Assembly: GCF_932276165.1 (NCBI RefSeq)
Contig: NC_064001.1
Location: 3,789,501-3,853,500 of the forward strand
Length of the DNA stretch: 64,000 nucleotides
Source: Plutella xylostella
Taxonomy: Eukaryota; Arthropoda; Insecta; Lepidoptera; Plutellidae
Direction of reading: 5' to 3'
The notes beneath the pieces were generated by a model that was given only the letters and a program-made list of their open reading frames with translations, searched no databases and was not told the origin of the DNA. The stretch's first letter is position 1. The number at the start of each line of letters is the position of its first letter. A program made the position numbers and the translations under genes. Below are positions 54,401-62,699 of this stretch, in pieces.

Positions 54401-57400
54401 ACAGCATCACAATATGGCTTCATCTGCATATTATAAATGAAAGGAGTGTTGTAGAATAAATTATAATAAAGATCGATAATATTTACAGATATGTTCGATG
54501 CTTGACTCAAGTCAACTCTCACGACTTTGGCAAAATTCATTTAAAATGCGAAAGGCGAAGCGGCACGACTCTGAATAGGTTTCGTGAGAAATCTTATCTA
54601 ACTATATATCTGTATTCAGTTGGCAACTTTGCAGGATAGGAGAAAGTAGAGTGAGTAAGACAATTTCTGTAACATAGGACAAACAATGTAAATACTGTAT
54701 CTAAATGTTACCATTTCGTCGTAATTGCACGCCATCCAACTGTAAACGGTGACTCAATGATGTTTCCGTAAAAAAAAGTTGTATGGTTGTATACCGACCG
54801 TTAGCGTAGGTACTTCAGAGTACAAAATTAGCAACCAGTAGCTAACATAATTACACTCATGGTGTCACTGTGCCTCAGTCAGTACTCAAGAGGTCGTTAC
54901 CCCTCCGTCATGTATCACTAACTACTAACCTATGTACCTTCTGCTTCATAGAAGCCTCCGTAACACCGTTTTCACTAGCGGCGGGCTGCAGGTAGTGGCT
55001 GGATGAGGAAGGCCGAGGACCCAGAGTTGTGGCGATCCTTGGGAGTACTTATGTCCAGCAGTGGATGGTCATTTTCTGATGATGATGATGAAACATGATA
55101 TTTCAAACCCACTGTAAACTGTGTCCAAATTGCGACTCCTTAATTTGGTCAGATGATACCAAAATCTCTTCTGAAAACTGCCAGCTCCCCACTGTAACCC
55201 CTTCTTCACTCCACAGAAGCGTAGTAACCTACCCAGTGAACGACAACGACGAGCTGCTAATCCACCAGCTGGACGACCCGAACCTGGAAAAGCTGGTCTT
55301 CTACGACCTGGTGAAGACCTTCACCATCCAGGCGGACAACTGGCTGCAGCACCACGACTTCCTGCCTGATGGCCATATCATCGTGTTTGACTTGAAGGAT
55401 ATCTCGCTCAAGATCCTGCCGAAAGTCAATATCATGTTCTTTAAGGACTTCTTGGTGTTTTTGTTGGTGAGTTCTGGATTTTCTGTTGCTTTTAGTATAT
55501 TTTTTATGCTTTTTTGATATGATTATTCATGTTGTCATCACTGTCTGCATAATCATGATTAACAATGAATTTGAAATGTTTCTCTACAGCTAATATATAT
55601 GAGGTTAGCTGTAGAGAAATAAATAATGAAGTATGTATGACGATAACGTGTGCCACATGAGTATGTTTTCTTTTAAACTAACATGCTTCTAAAATTTGAA
55701 TTTGGTAACCCCATTACTTACTTCTCAAACTATATTTTCATAGTTTTCCTCACAACTTTCCTGAACATTTCAGGAAGGCATGCCGGTCCGGGTGAAGCAG
55801 GTGCACGCCGTCAACTGCCCCTCGTACTACGACAAGCTGTACTCACTCATCAAGCCCGTGCTGCCTGCTGAAATATGCAACATTGTAAGTGTAATCATAC
55901 TTATCCTTGTAACCTGATTACACTGTGGCAGCTCGGGTACTAGCAGGGAGATGAGTTAAAGACGAATTACAAGTTCACAATACTCATTTATTCATTGAAT
56001 CAGTCGTTCTTATATAGCTAGGATTTTGGACACTCTTAACTACTGCGCATGCGCGGCCCCAGCGCTGTACGGTGGTGTAGGCCTGCGCCGGTCGCGGCTG
56101 ATATATAAACAGCTGGCGCGGGCGCGCAGTCAGTGGAGCGCCCGTCGTCGTGGGAAGCGGACGTCGAGCAGAGCAGCGGGCATCGGGTCGTCGGCGGCAC
56201 CGCGAGGAGAGCGCGCAGGGCGCGCTTGGCCGATGAGTCATCACGCCGCGCTGTGGTATGCGGCTCTGGAATGCCGCCGCGCGTATGACTCACGTCGCAT
56301 CGTCTGCGTATGCTACGCATAGTACTCCCCCTCAAGCGAAGCGTACGGTTTGCTTTACGGTCCGTCCTGACCGTGTTGTGTAGCTTGTAGATGTAGCTGT
56401 AGGTACTGCTGCCGACTCGTCTGCTTCTTTGCTTATATAAGCTGGCTTGAGGCGGTCCAGTGATATCACTGCCGTGCGTAGAGGCAACCGTAACTTGTAG
56501 TATTTTTCGCTCCGTTCCAATACTTCGTACGGGCCGTCGTAGGGAGGTGTGAGCGGTTTTCTGACCGTGTCGTTGCGCACGAAGACGTGTGAGCATGTTC
56601 GCAGGTCCTTGTAGATGAATGGTCGCTCTCTCGTTGCTCGTGCCTTCTGCACAGGTGATATCGCGGCCATGGTGTCCGTCAGTCGCCGCACGTAGTCTGC
56701 ATCTTCAATTTTGGACTGTGTAGGTACAAAAAAATCAGATGGTACTCGTAGAGTCGCTCCGTAGGTCATCTGCGCGGGACATAGCGCGTTCTCGCGTATC
56801 GCCGTGCGCAGGCCGAGTAGCACCGTAGGTAGTTCGTCGCTCCATGTCACGGTAGCGCCTCTCACCATTAGCGCTGCCTTGAAGGTGCGGTGCCATCGCT
56901 CTACCTTGCCGTTTGCTTGCGGGTGGAATGCGGTGGTGTGGATCTTGTTGATGCCGAATCTCTTCATCAGTGTGCTGAACAGCGAGGACTCAAATTGCCG
57001 GCCCTGGTCGGTTGTACACCGGATTGGCATTCCAAACCGAACCAGCCAGTTCTCGTAGAAGGCCCTGGCTACGGCTTCCGCTGTGATTTCGCTTACTGGT
57101 ACTGCTTCAGGCCAACTTGTGCAGCGGTCGATCATGGTTACACAGTAGCGGTATCCGTTTGACGGTTGTAGCGGCCCGACAATGTCGATGTGGACGTGCT
57201 CGAACCGTGCGGATGGCGGGAACTCGCCGAGTGGGGTGGCGACATGCCGATGTACCTTCGCACGCTGGCAGCTGATGCACGTCCTCGTCCATTCGCCTAC
57301 GTCCTTGTTCATCGATGGCCAGAAGAACTTCGCTGCCATCTGCTTCTTGGTCGCTCGTATCCCCGGGTGGCACAGGTCGTGTTGCGCTTTGAATGCAGCA

Positions 57401-60400
57401 CCACGGTATGCCAGCGGCAGGTACGGTCTGGGCGTCGCTGTAGACGTCTCGCAGGTGATAGTGTGACTCAGCCCCGGCAGTGCGATATCTGTGAACATAA
57501 GATTGGATTGTGATCTTAGTTTTCTTAGTTCCTCGTCCGACGATTGATCTGCGGCCAGTTTGTTGTAGTCGATGGCCGATGGACATGCTATCTCCTCTAT
57601 ACGTGATAGAGAGTCTGCCACTGCATTGTCTTCCCCCTTCACGTACTCTATCTTCGTGCAGAATTGGCTCACGAAGTGGAGTTGCCGCTCTCGCCGGGGT
57701 GTGTCACTACTGCTTGCCGGTCTGCTCATTGCGTAGGTGAGTGGCTTGTGGTCTGTGTAGATGGTGACGTCACATCCCTCTATTAGCCGTCTGAAGTGCT
57801 TCACGGCTGTGTACATGGCTAGCAGTTCGCGGTCGTACACACTGTAGCGTCGCTGCGTCTCGCTCATCGCTTTTGAAAAGAATGCCAGCGGTCTCCAGAC
57901 TCCGTTGACGCGTTGCTGCAGCACCGCTCCTAGGCTGAGGTCAGATGCGTCGGTCATGAGTCCCAGTGAGCTGCCGTTAACTGGGTATGAGAGCGTGGTG
58001 GCTTCCAAAATGCTTTGGCGGCATTTTTCGAAGGCCGAGTCCGACTCCGGCGTCCATTCAATCGGCGTCTTATCATTTTTCTTCCGGTTGTGTAGGTGTT
58101 TATTCAGCGCGCTTTGTTGCTCAGCTTGGCGAGGCAGGCACTCTCTGTAGAAGTTGAGGATTCCGAGAAAGCGTCGCAACTCTACTACCGTCTTCGGTTT
58201 CGGGAAAGTAGAGATTGCCTTTATCCTCTCTTCTGTAGGTCGTATTCCTTCAGCTGATACTTCGTAGCCCAGGAAGTTCAGTTTCTCTTGACCAAATTCG
58301 CACTTGTTCACGTTCAGCGTCACTCCATACTTGTCAAGACGTTCCAGGACTCGTTCTAGAAGCGCTCTGTGCTGTTCTTCGTCTTCTGAATGCAGAAGGA
58401 TGTCGTCGACGAAACAGAAACAGCCCTCTATGCCTCGTAGGACCTCGTGCATGAACCGCTGGAACGTCTGACTCGCGTTACGTAGTCCGAACGTCATGCA
58501 GTTGAACTCGAACAGTCCGAAGGGCGTCGTGATGGCCGTCTTCTCTGCGTCTTCCTTACTCAGTGGGATCCAGTAGTACGCCATCTTCAGGTCGAGCTTC
58601 GAGAACACTCTGCTTTTGTTCAGCTGGTACGTGAAGTCCTGAATTCGCGGAATCGGGTAGCGGTCGGGTAGAGTGACTGAGTTGAGCCGCCTGTAGTCTC
58701 CACAGACGCGTAGGCCGCCATCCTTCTTTTTCACGATGTGCAGCGGGCTTGCCCAGGGGCTCTTCGACGGTTTGCAGATGCCCATCTCGATCATGCGCTC
58801 GAACTCTTCTTTTGCCACCTTGTATTTATCGGGCGGCAGGGGTCGCGGTTTCGCGTACACCGGTGGGCCAGTCGTCTCTATGTGATGTATGACGTCATGC
58901 TTAGCCGGCGCCTTGAGTGACATCGGTCGCAGGATGTCCGGGAACTTCGTCAGGATGCTGTGGTACACTTGGTCGGAGCTGATGACGTAGATGGACTCTT
59001 CACTGGTACGAACTTCGATGGTGTCCACTGCGAGCTCCGTTATTCTGTCCACTAGTTTTTTCTTGTGCAGGTCTACCAGCAGCTTGAAGTTGCGCAGGAA
59101 GTCGGCACCGAGAATCGACGTTTTCACATCCGCCACTATGAATGTCCACTGGAAACAGCGCCTGAGTCCTAGGTCCAGTCGTAGTGTTCGCTCTCCATAG
59201 GTGTTGATCGGCGTATCATTTGCCGCGTACAACTTGTAGGCGCTGTTGACTTGCGTTTTCTTGTTGGTGGCGGCTAACACGGAGATGTCGGCGCCTGTGT
59301 CGACGAGGAAACGCTCTCTAGTGTTGCGATCGAAGACACACAGGCGGTTGCTTCCGCTGGCAACACCGACCTCCGCCACGGTCGGTGTCGGCTCTAGTTT
59401 TCCGACATTTTCTTCCTCTTGCAGCACGGGGATTCGCAGCGCGTTGCCCTGTCGCCGAACCGCCAGTGGTATTTGCATTCCCACGTATCAGTTCCCGGTC
59501 GTGGGGCTTGCCGTTGCCGTGACCATGACCTGGATCGGGACCTGGGACGTCCTCGGTAGGGTCTGCGCTCCTGTTGCCGGCCTCGCAATTCTGCTACTTC
59601 CAGCGACAGTTTTTCTAACTGCTTGCTAAGTACGCATAGTTGCGCCGAGACTGTGACGTCGGCTGTATTTGGCGTGTAAGTCGTGTGACTGCTCTGTACT
59701 GCGGCTATCGTTGTGGGCTCTGAGTACTCCAGCATCTTGTCCGCCATCGCAGCTAGGGTGTCCAGTGACGACTCGGAGTTCACGGACAGCACGACACGTA
59801 GCTGAGCCGGTAGGTGGTCCAACCATTCGATGCGCAAGCCTTCTTCAGTTATAAGGCCGTTGCTGAGCTCGCGCATTTTCCGCAGATGCTGAGAAGGTTT
59901 CTGATCTCCCAGCTCTAGTCCTCGTATGAGCTGCTGAAAGTTCTTCACCTCGGATTTCTCATACATGGTGAGCAATCTTTGCTTAATCGCCGCGTATTTT
60001 CCTGTCTCGGGCGGTCGGTACAAAATATCCGTGACATGTTGAAGGTCCACTGGCTGCAGTTGTTGCAGCACGTAGCGGAACTTCTGGTCATCTGAAGTCT
60101 TCAGTGGGTCGACGACAGCTTCGAACTGCAGGAACCAGGCGCGAGGAATTTCACGCCAGAACGGAAGTAGTCGCGACTGCACGGAGATTGCAGCTAGCTC
60201 CGCTTGCTGATTGCTCGTCGACGCAGGTGAAGGTGCCAGTACCGGTGTGGCATCTTTGATCAGGTCTTCAGATTTTTCCATCTTCAGGTGTTCTTAAAGT
60301 CGGAGGGTCACCACTGTAGCAGCTCGGGTACTAGCAGGGAGATGAGTTAAAGACGAATTACAAGTTCACAATACTCATTTATTCATTGAATCAGTCGTTC

Positions 60401-62695
60401 TTATATAGCTAGGATTTTGGACACTCTTAACTACTGCGCATGCGCGGCCCCAGCGCTGTACGGTGGTGTAGGCCTGCGCCGGTCGCGGCTGATATATAAA
60501 CAGCTGGCGCGGGCGCGCAGTCAGTGGAGCGCCCGTCGTCGTGGGAAGCGGACGTCGAGCAGAGCAGCGGGCATCGGGTCGTCGGCGGCACCGCGAGGAG
60601 AGCGCGCAGGGCGCGCTTGGCCGATGAGTCATCACGCCGCGCTGTGGTATGCGAAGAATGCGGCTCTGGAATGCCGCCGCGCGTATGACTCACGTCGCAT
60701 CGTCTGCGTATGCTACGCATAACACCTACCGAGTAGAGTAGCCGGAATAGTTTCCTCGGCCGACTCCCGACCAAGGAACGTCTAGCAATTGACGGTGTTA
60801 TCAGCGTATTACTATTTACCCAGCGTAGAAATCTAGAGATTTTGGTATGGATGTTAGATCACATCGTTAACGGATTGGTATTTTGCTATGTGAAACGACG
60901 AAGGTAGATCTTTGTGAAACCAGAAAAAAAACACTCCACCAACATAAGTACAGTAACTATACGCTATGTAAACATAACGTACAGCTTACTTGGTACCTAT
61001 ATCATCTTTAACAACAAAAAATAAATTTACATATACTGTTTGTTCATTGTGATTATATGCAAATATAGTTGTAAATAAAGCTAATTGTTTCCTAGCACGT
61101 GGAACAAAATCGATGAAAAATCATTATCTTCTGACCTTTGTGATAAAAGATCACTTAGATTTAATTGTTATCCATGGCGTCTGTTCATTTATAATTAAAC
61201 CCATCGTTAACCCATTAGGTATACACGGTTAAACACAACAAGAGTAACCATTCTAAAGAAAAAGCAAAGTAACAATAACGCCATCATTACAATGTATAAA
61301 AATATCCTTTAATTACTGTGTTAATAAGTCCAAGTTTGTACGGTTAGGTGGGGTTAGATATACCTACGCGCAGAAGGATTTCCATTATCAATTAAACCAA
61401 GGACCCAAAAAATCAGGATCTCCGAATATACTGGCCCAATAAAATCTCCAACGACCAACTGAGAGAACGGTGCCACGATACCCTGATCGACCAGCAGATC
61501 AAGCGACGCAAGTGGAACTGGATTGGCCACACCCTCCGAAGAAATTCTGACCATATACCCAAACAGGCGATGGATTGGAATCCGTAAGGAAAGAGAAAGC
61601 GTGGCCGTCCCAAGCAGACCTGGCGACGCACGGTAGTGGACGAAGCGAAAAAGATCGGGAAGTCTTGGAGTGAAATCAAACGCGAAGCTCAAGACAGGAA
61701 GCGATGGAGAGTCACTGTGGACGCCCACTGCCCCATCCAGGGGACATAGGTTACTAAGACAAGTCAAAAAATCAGGACCTCAACTATGATTATTGATAAC
61801 TCTTGCAAGCACACAACGAAACTATAAATACATAACCTCATTTATCGACGGTTCATGTAAATTCCTGACTCTCGAACCCTCACTGTCAACAACCCTCAAT
61901 TCACTATTCTCTTCCCACAGATAAACTTCCACACGTCATCGGACGCCCTCCACAACTTCATTGACCGCAAGCAGCTGCCTCTGGAGTACGGCGGGGAGGC
62001 CGAGAGCATCAAGGTGCAGCAGAGACACTGGGTCAAGACGATCGAGGAGGAAAGGTCAGTAGGGTTCTGCTATTCTTTACTGATTATATACTGTATCAAC
62101 CATTATATTAATGTGCCCAAATTAGAGTTATATTAGCTGAGGATGCGCTGTCTAAGCCGTTGTACAGCAAGCTTATACAGCTAATGCACTCAAAGTGAAC
62201 TCCATTATGACTGTTATGCAGCACTTTTGTGATACTTGGTAACATTATTGGGATGTACGAAAGAAATGAGTGACAAATGTTCCTTAGTTACGGCCGGCGG
62301 CGGCGCCCCCCGGGCAGTCAGCGACTGACGCTATAATAAGATAAAAGTGGCCAATCCTTTAGTCACGGTGACAAGCCCTAGTCTAGCTCTTGTGTGTAAA
62401 AATAACTATCACAACACAACAAGAAGTTGAAAGGTTTTCAGTGAAACCCTTGATTGTTATAGCTATTGACAGATAGCCGGTAGTGGTTGGATGAAGAAGG
62501 CAGTAAAGCAGTGTAATTCAATGTATTAGTAGGTTAGGTCAGGTGCTATTGCCCATAACTTTAAAGACCGTTTTTGTTTCCAGGGCAACCTACCTAAACG
62601 ACAACATGTGGAAGGCGGACCTGAACAAGAAGCCGCGAAGCAACGCGGTGGAGGCGGCCATGACAGGGTCCTTCCGGACTCTGTCCATCGACTAG
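51322..62695 (+). CDS. CRAL-TRIO (Sec14-like) lipid-transfer protein, gene 2, complete
   Basis: Six coding exons: 51322-51400, 53846-54005, 55217-55466, 55774-55884, 61921-62054, 62584-62695. Total 846 nt, 281 residues plus TAG, intron phases 1, 2, 0, 0, 2 as in gene 1. N-terminal helices (LPTDFGDLILKKFLHSCYGS), then LLIHQLDDPNLEKL, IIVFDLKDISLKILPK, MPVRVKQVHAVNCPSYYDKL and LPLEYGG. No signal peptide, so a cytosolic small-lipid carrier is expected; the ligand is unknown. It is a tandem, same-strand paralogue of the 33520-40849 gene. Intron 4 has been swollen to 6 kb by an LTR retrotransposon. The ATG directly follows a TTTTCCAG acceptor, so a noncoding 5' exon must exist upstream. Confidence 0.92.
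51405..53330. other. CRAL-TRIO gene 2 intron 1
   Basis: AT-rich intron. Positions 51890-51945 repeat text from 49200-49262. ATAGAAATACCAACAT is duplicated at 52836 and 52895. Nothing else recognised. Confidence 0.5.
53338..53545. repeat. 208-bp MITE with TAA duplication (PIF/Harbinger-like)
   Basis: GGCCTGGGTCTCCTATTT and AAATAGGAGACCCAGGCC are perfect inverted ends, flanked by TAA (53335-53337 and 53546-53548). GG..C ends with a 3-bp TAA duplication fit PIF/Harbinger. The body is rich in CGCCGTAGG repeats. In intron 1 of CRAL-TRIO gene 2. Confidence 0.85.
53846..54005 (+). CDS. CRAL-TRIO gene 2 coding exon 2
   Basis: 160 nt, the same length as in gene 1. Acceptor TTTCCAG; donor GTTAGT, a slightly weak site. 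Encodes GDLILKKFLHSCYGSLEKTK through LQTAFEIT. Confidence 0.92.
54050..54245 (+). repeat. LINE/SINE 3' region with GAATA tail
   Basis: GCGGTGGTAGCTCTATGGTG, AAAACATCGCGATGTAACCT, CCCACCAATCCGCAGTTAAT and an AGAATAGAATAGAA tail at about 54232-54246. Familiar as a dispersed lepidopteran retroelement end (recollection). Confidence 0.5.
54977..55093 (+). repeat. LINE 3' end with TGA tail
   Basis: GTAGTGGCTGGATGAGGAAG, GCGATCCTTGGGAGTACTTA, TGTCCAGCAGTGGATGGTCA and (TGA)n at about 55077-55092. Same family as 32883-33002. Confidence 0.72.
55217..55466 (+). CDS. CRAL-TRIO gene 2 coding exon 3
   Basis: 250 nt, the same length as in gene 1. Acceptor TCCACAG, donor GTGAGT. Encodes SVVTYPVNDNDELLIHQLDD, then IIVFDLKDISLKILPKVNIM, the first half of the lipid-binding fold. 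Confidence 0.93.
55579..55619. repeat. 15-bp perfect hairpin
   Basis: TTTCTCTACAGCTAA and TTAGCTGTAGAGAAA with an 11-nt spacer, in intron 3 of CRAL-TRIO gene 2. Confidence 0.75.
55774..55884 (+). CDS. CRAL-TRIO gene 2 coding exon 4
   Basis: 111 nt, the same length as in gene 1. Acceptor ATTTCAG, donor GTAAGT, phase 0 at both ends. Encodes EGMPVRVKQVHAVNCPSYYD then KLYSLIKPVLPAE. The LTR retrotransposon begins only 40 bp beyond the donor. Confidence 0.92.
55924..56321 (-). repeat. 3' LTR of the CsRn1-type element
   Basis: 398 bp. Identical by eye to the 5' LTR except for one substitution near the end (TGTGGC against TGTAGC on the plus strand) and absence of a 9-bp duplication. On the minus strand it contains AATAAA (55992-55987), about 65 bp from its end, a likely polyadenylation signal. 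Confidence 0.92.
56332..59484 (-). CDS. Retrotransposon Pol polyprotein (protease, RT, RNase H, integrase)
   Basis: 1,050 codons from the first ATG. Protease DTGADIS at residues 62-68; reverse transcriptase with FVDD at 358-361; RNase H with TDASD (512), DREL (553) and TDHK (578); integrase zinc finger H702-x3-H706 ... C736-x2-C739; and a DDE triad at D767, D826 and E862. No stops. Its frame is -1 relative to Gag and overlaps it by 91 nt, so Pol is probably made by -1 frameshifting and the ATG given here may not be used. The TGA stop at 56334-56332 falls at the purine tract, 11 bp from the LTR. Confidence 0.95.
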   Translation of the reverse strand: MGMQIPLAVRRQGNALRIPVLQEEENVGKLEPTPTVAEVGVASGSNRLCVFDRNTRERFLVDTGADISVLAATNKKTQVNSAYKLYAANDTPINTYGERTLRLDLGLRRCFQWTFIVADVKTSILGADFLRNFKLLVDLHKKKLVDRITELAVDTIEVRTSEESIYVISSDQVYHSILTKFPDILRPMSLKAPAKHDVIHHIETTGPPVYAKPRPLPPDKYKVAKEEFERMIEMGICKPSKSPWASPLHIVKKKDGGLRVCGDYRRLNSVTLPDRYPIPRIQDFTYQLNKSRVFSKLDLKMAYYWIPLSKEDAEKTAITTPFGLFEFNCMTFGLRNASQTFQRFMHEVLRGIEGCFCFVDDILLHSEDEEQHRALLERVLERLDKYGVTLNVNKCEFGQEKLNFLGYEVSAEGIRPTEERIKAISTFPKPKTVVELRRFLGILNFYRECLPRQAEQQSALNKHLHNRKKNDKTPIEWTPESDSAFEKCRQSILEATTLSYPVNGSSLGLMTDASDLSLGAVLQQRVNGVWRPLAFFSKAMSETQRRYSVYDRELLAMYTAVKHFRRLIEGCDVTIYTDHKPLTYAMSRPASSSDTPRRERQLHFVSQFCTKIEYVKGEDNAVADSLSRIEEIACPSAIDYNKLAADQSSDEELRKLRSQSNLMFTDIALPGLSHTITCETSTATPRPYLPLAYRGAAFKAQHDLCHPGIRATKKQMAAKFFWPSMNKDVGEWTRTCISCQRAKVHRHVATPLGEFPPSARFEHVHIDIVGPLQPSNGYRYCVTMIDRCTSWPEAVPVSEITAEAVARAFYENWLVRFGMPIRCTTDQGRQFESSLFSTLMKRFGINKIHTTAFHPQANGKVERWHRTFKAALMVRGATVTWSDELPTVLLGLRTAIRENALCPAQMTYGATLRVPSDFFVPTQSKIEDADYVRRLTDTMAAISPVQKARATRERPFIYKDLRTCSHVFVRNDTVRKPLTPPYDGPYEVLERSEKYYKLRLPLRTAVISLDRLKPAYISKEADESAAVPTATSTSYTTRSGRTVKQTVRFA
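59394..60281 (-). CDS. Retrotransposon Gag
   Basis: 295 residues. ATG is only 33 nt inside the 5' LTR. The N-terminal part (LLPFWREIPRAWFLQFEAVV ... LEWLDHLPAQLR-like) is the retrotransposon Gag capsid-type domain. The C-terminus is Arg-rich (about residues 240-262), then C269-x2-H272-x9-C282-x3-C286, a CHCC finger instead of the usual CCHC, as reported for CsRn1-clade elements. Overlaps Pol at 59394-59484. Confidence 0.93.
   Translation of the reverse strand: MEKSEDLIKDATPVLAPSPASTSNQQAELAAISVQSRLLPFWREIPRAWFLQFEAVVDPLKTSDDQKFRYVLQQLQPVDLQHVTDILYRPPETGKYAAIKQRLLTMYEKSEVKNFQQLIRGLELGDQKPSQHLRKMRELSNGLITEEGLRIEWLDHLPAQLRVVLSVNSESSLDTLAAMADKMLEYSEPTTIAAVQSSHTTYTPNTADVTVSAQLCVLSKQLEKLSLEVAELRGRQQERRPYRGRPRSRSRSWSRQRQAPRPGTDTWECKYHWRFGDRATRCESPCCKRKKMSEN
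60315..60721 (-). repeat. 5' LTR of the CsRn1-type element
   Basis: 407 bp, nearly identical to 55924-56321. The extra 9 bp AAGAATGCG (60654-60662) partly duplicate the adjacent ATGCG. GC-rich core with a TATATAT segment (about 60491-60499) as a possible promoter element. Confidence 0.92.
60722..60806. repeat. MITE (ATAACACTTACCGAG family) split by the LTR element
   Basis: ACACCTACCGAGTAGAGTAG followed by CTCGGCCGA and a right end GACGGTGTTATCA matches the element at 41046-41163. Its first bases (GATTACAC) lie on the other side of the retrotransposon at 55916-55923, so the LTR element integrated into the MITE end. Confidence 0.7.
60810..61405. other. CRAL-TRIO gene 2 intron 4, no feature recognised
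   Basis: AT-rich intron sequence between the interrupted MITE and the LINE fragment. Confidence 0.5.
61423..61764 (+). pseudogene. Truncated LINE C-terminus with an in-frame stop
   Basis: Plus-strand frame encodes IYWPNKISNDQL, RKWNWIGHTLRRN, KQAMDWNP, then a TAA where CAA (Q) is expected, then GKRKRGRPKQTWRR and a C-terminal DRKRWRVTVDAHCP. This is the extreme C-terminus of an RTE-like non-LTR protein. A 17-bp near-perfect target duplication (CAAAAAATCAGGATCTC / CAAAAAATCAGGACCTC) is at 61406-61422 and 61765-61781. It lies in intron 4 of CRAL-TRIO gene 2. Confidence 0.82.
61921..62054 (+). CDS. CRAL-TRIO gene 2 coding exon 5
   Basis: 134 nt (137 in gene 1), acceptor TTCCCACAG, donor GTCAGT, enters phase 0 and leaves phase 2. 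Encodes INFHTSSDALHNFIDRKQLP and LEYGGEAE. It joins exon 4 across the 6 kb intron in frame. Confidence 0.92.
62285..62400 (+). repeat. Retroelement fragment with GCGACTGACGCTAT motif
   Basis: CAGTCAGCGACTGACGCTAT then AGTCACGGTGACAAGCCCTA share text with 39390-39450 (reverse) and 50488-50512. Probably a LINE 3' UTR piece. Confidence 0.45.
62584..62695 (+). CDS. CRAL-TRIO gene 2 coding exon 6 and stop
   Basis: 112 nt including TAG at 62693-62695, acceptor TTTCCAG. Encodes ATYLNDNMWKADLNKKPRSN and the conserved tail GSFRTLSID. Confidence 0.92.
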
Positions 62696-62699
62696 TGAA

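Larger units (their letters stand above)
55924..60721 (-). mobile_element. Ty3/gypsy LTR retrotransposon, CsRn1-type, nearly intact
   Basis: 4,798 bp on the minus strand with LTRs at 60315-60721 (5') and 55924-56321 (3'). Flanked by ACAC (55920-55923 and 60722-60725), a 4-bp target duplication. The primer-binding site TGGTGACCC (60313-60305) starts one base inside the 5' LTR and matches the 3' end of tRNA-Trp. A purine tract GAGGGGGAG (56333-56325) precedes the 3' LTR. Gag and Pol frames are both open. tRNA-Trp priming and a CHCC Gag finger point to the CsRn1 clade of Ty3/gypsy (family knowledge). No env. Inserted antisense in intron 4 of CRAL-TRIO gene 2. Confidence 0.92.

Noticed and set aside
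56036..56596. 186-codon frame plus others inside the LTRs
   Set aside because: GC-rich LTR sequence in other frames; duplicated at the other LTR; no protein features.
56804..59629. Several plus-strand frames of 60-127 codons across the retrotransposon
   Set aside because: Antisense shadows of gag and pol.
61354..61767. 137-codon minus-strand frame
   Set aside because: Antisense shadow of the plus-strand LINE C-terminus, which has recognisable motifs.
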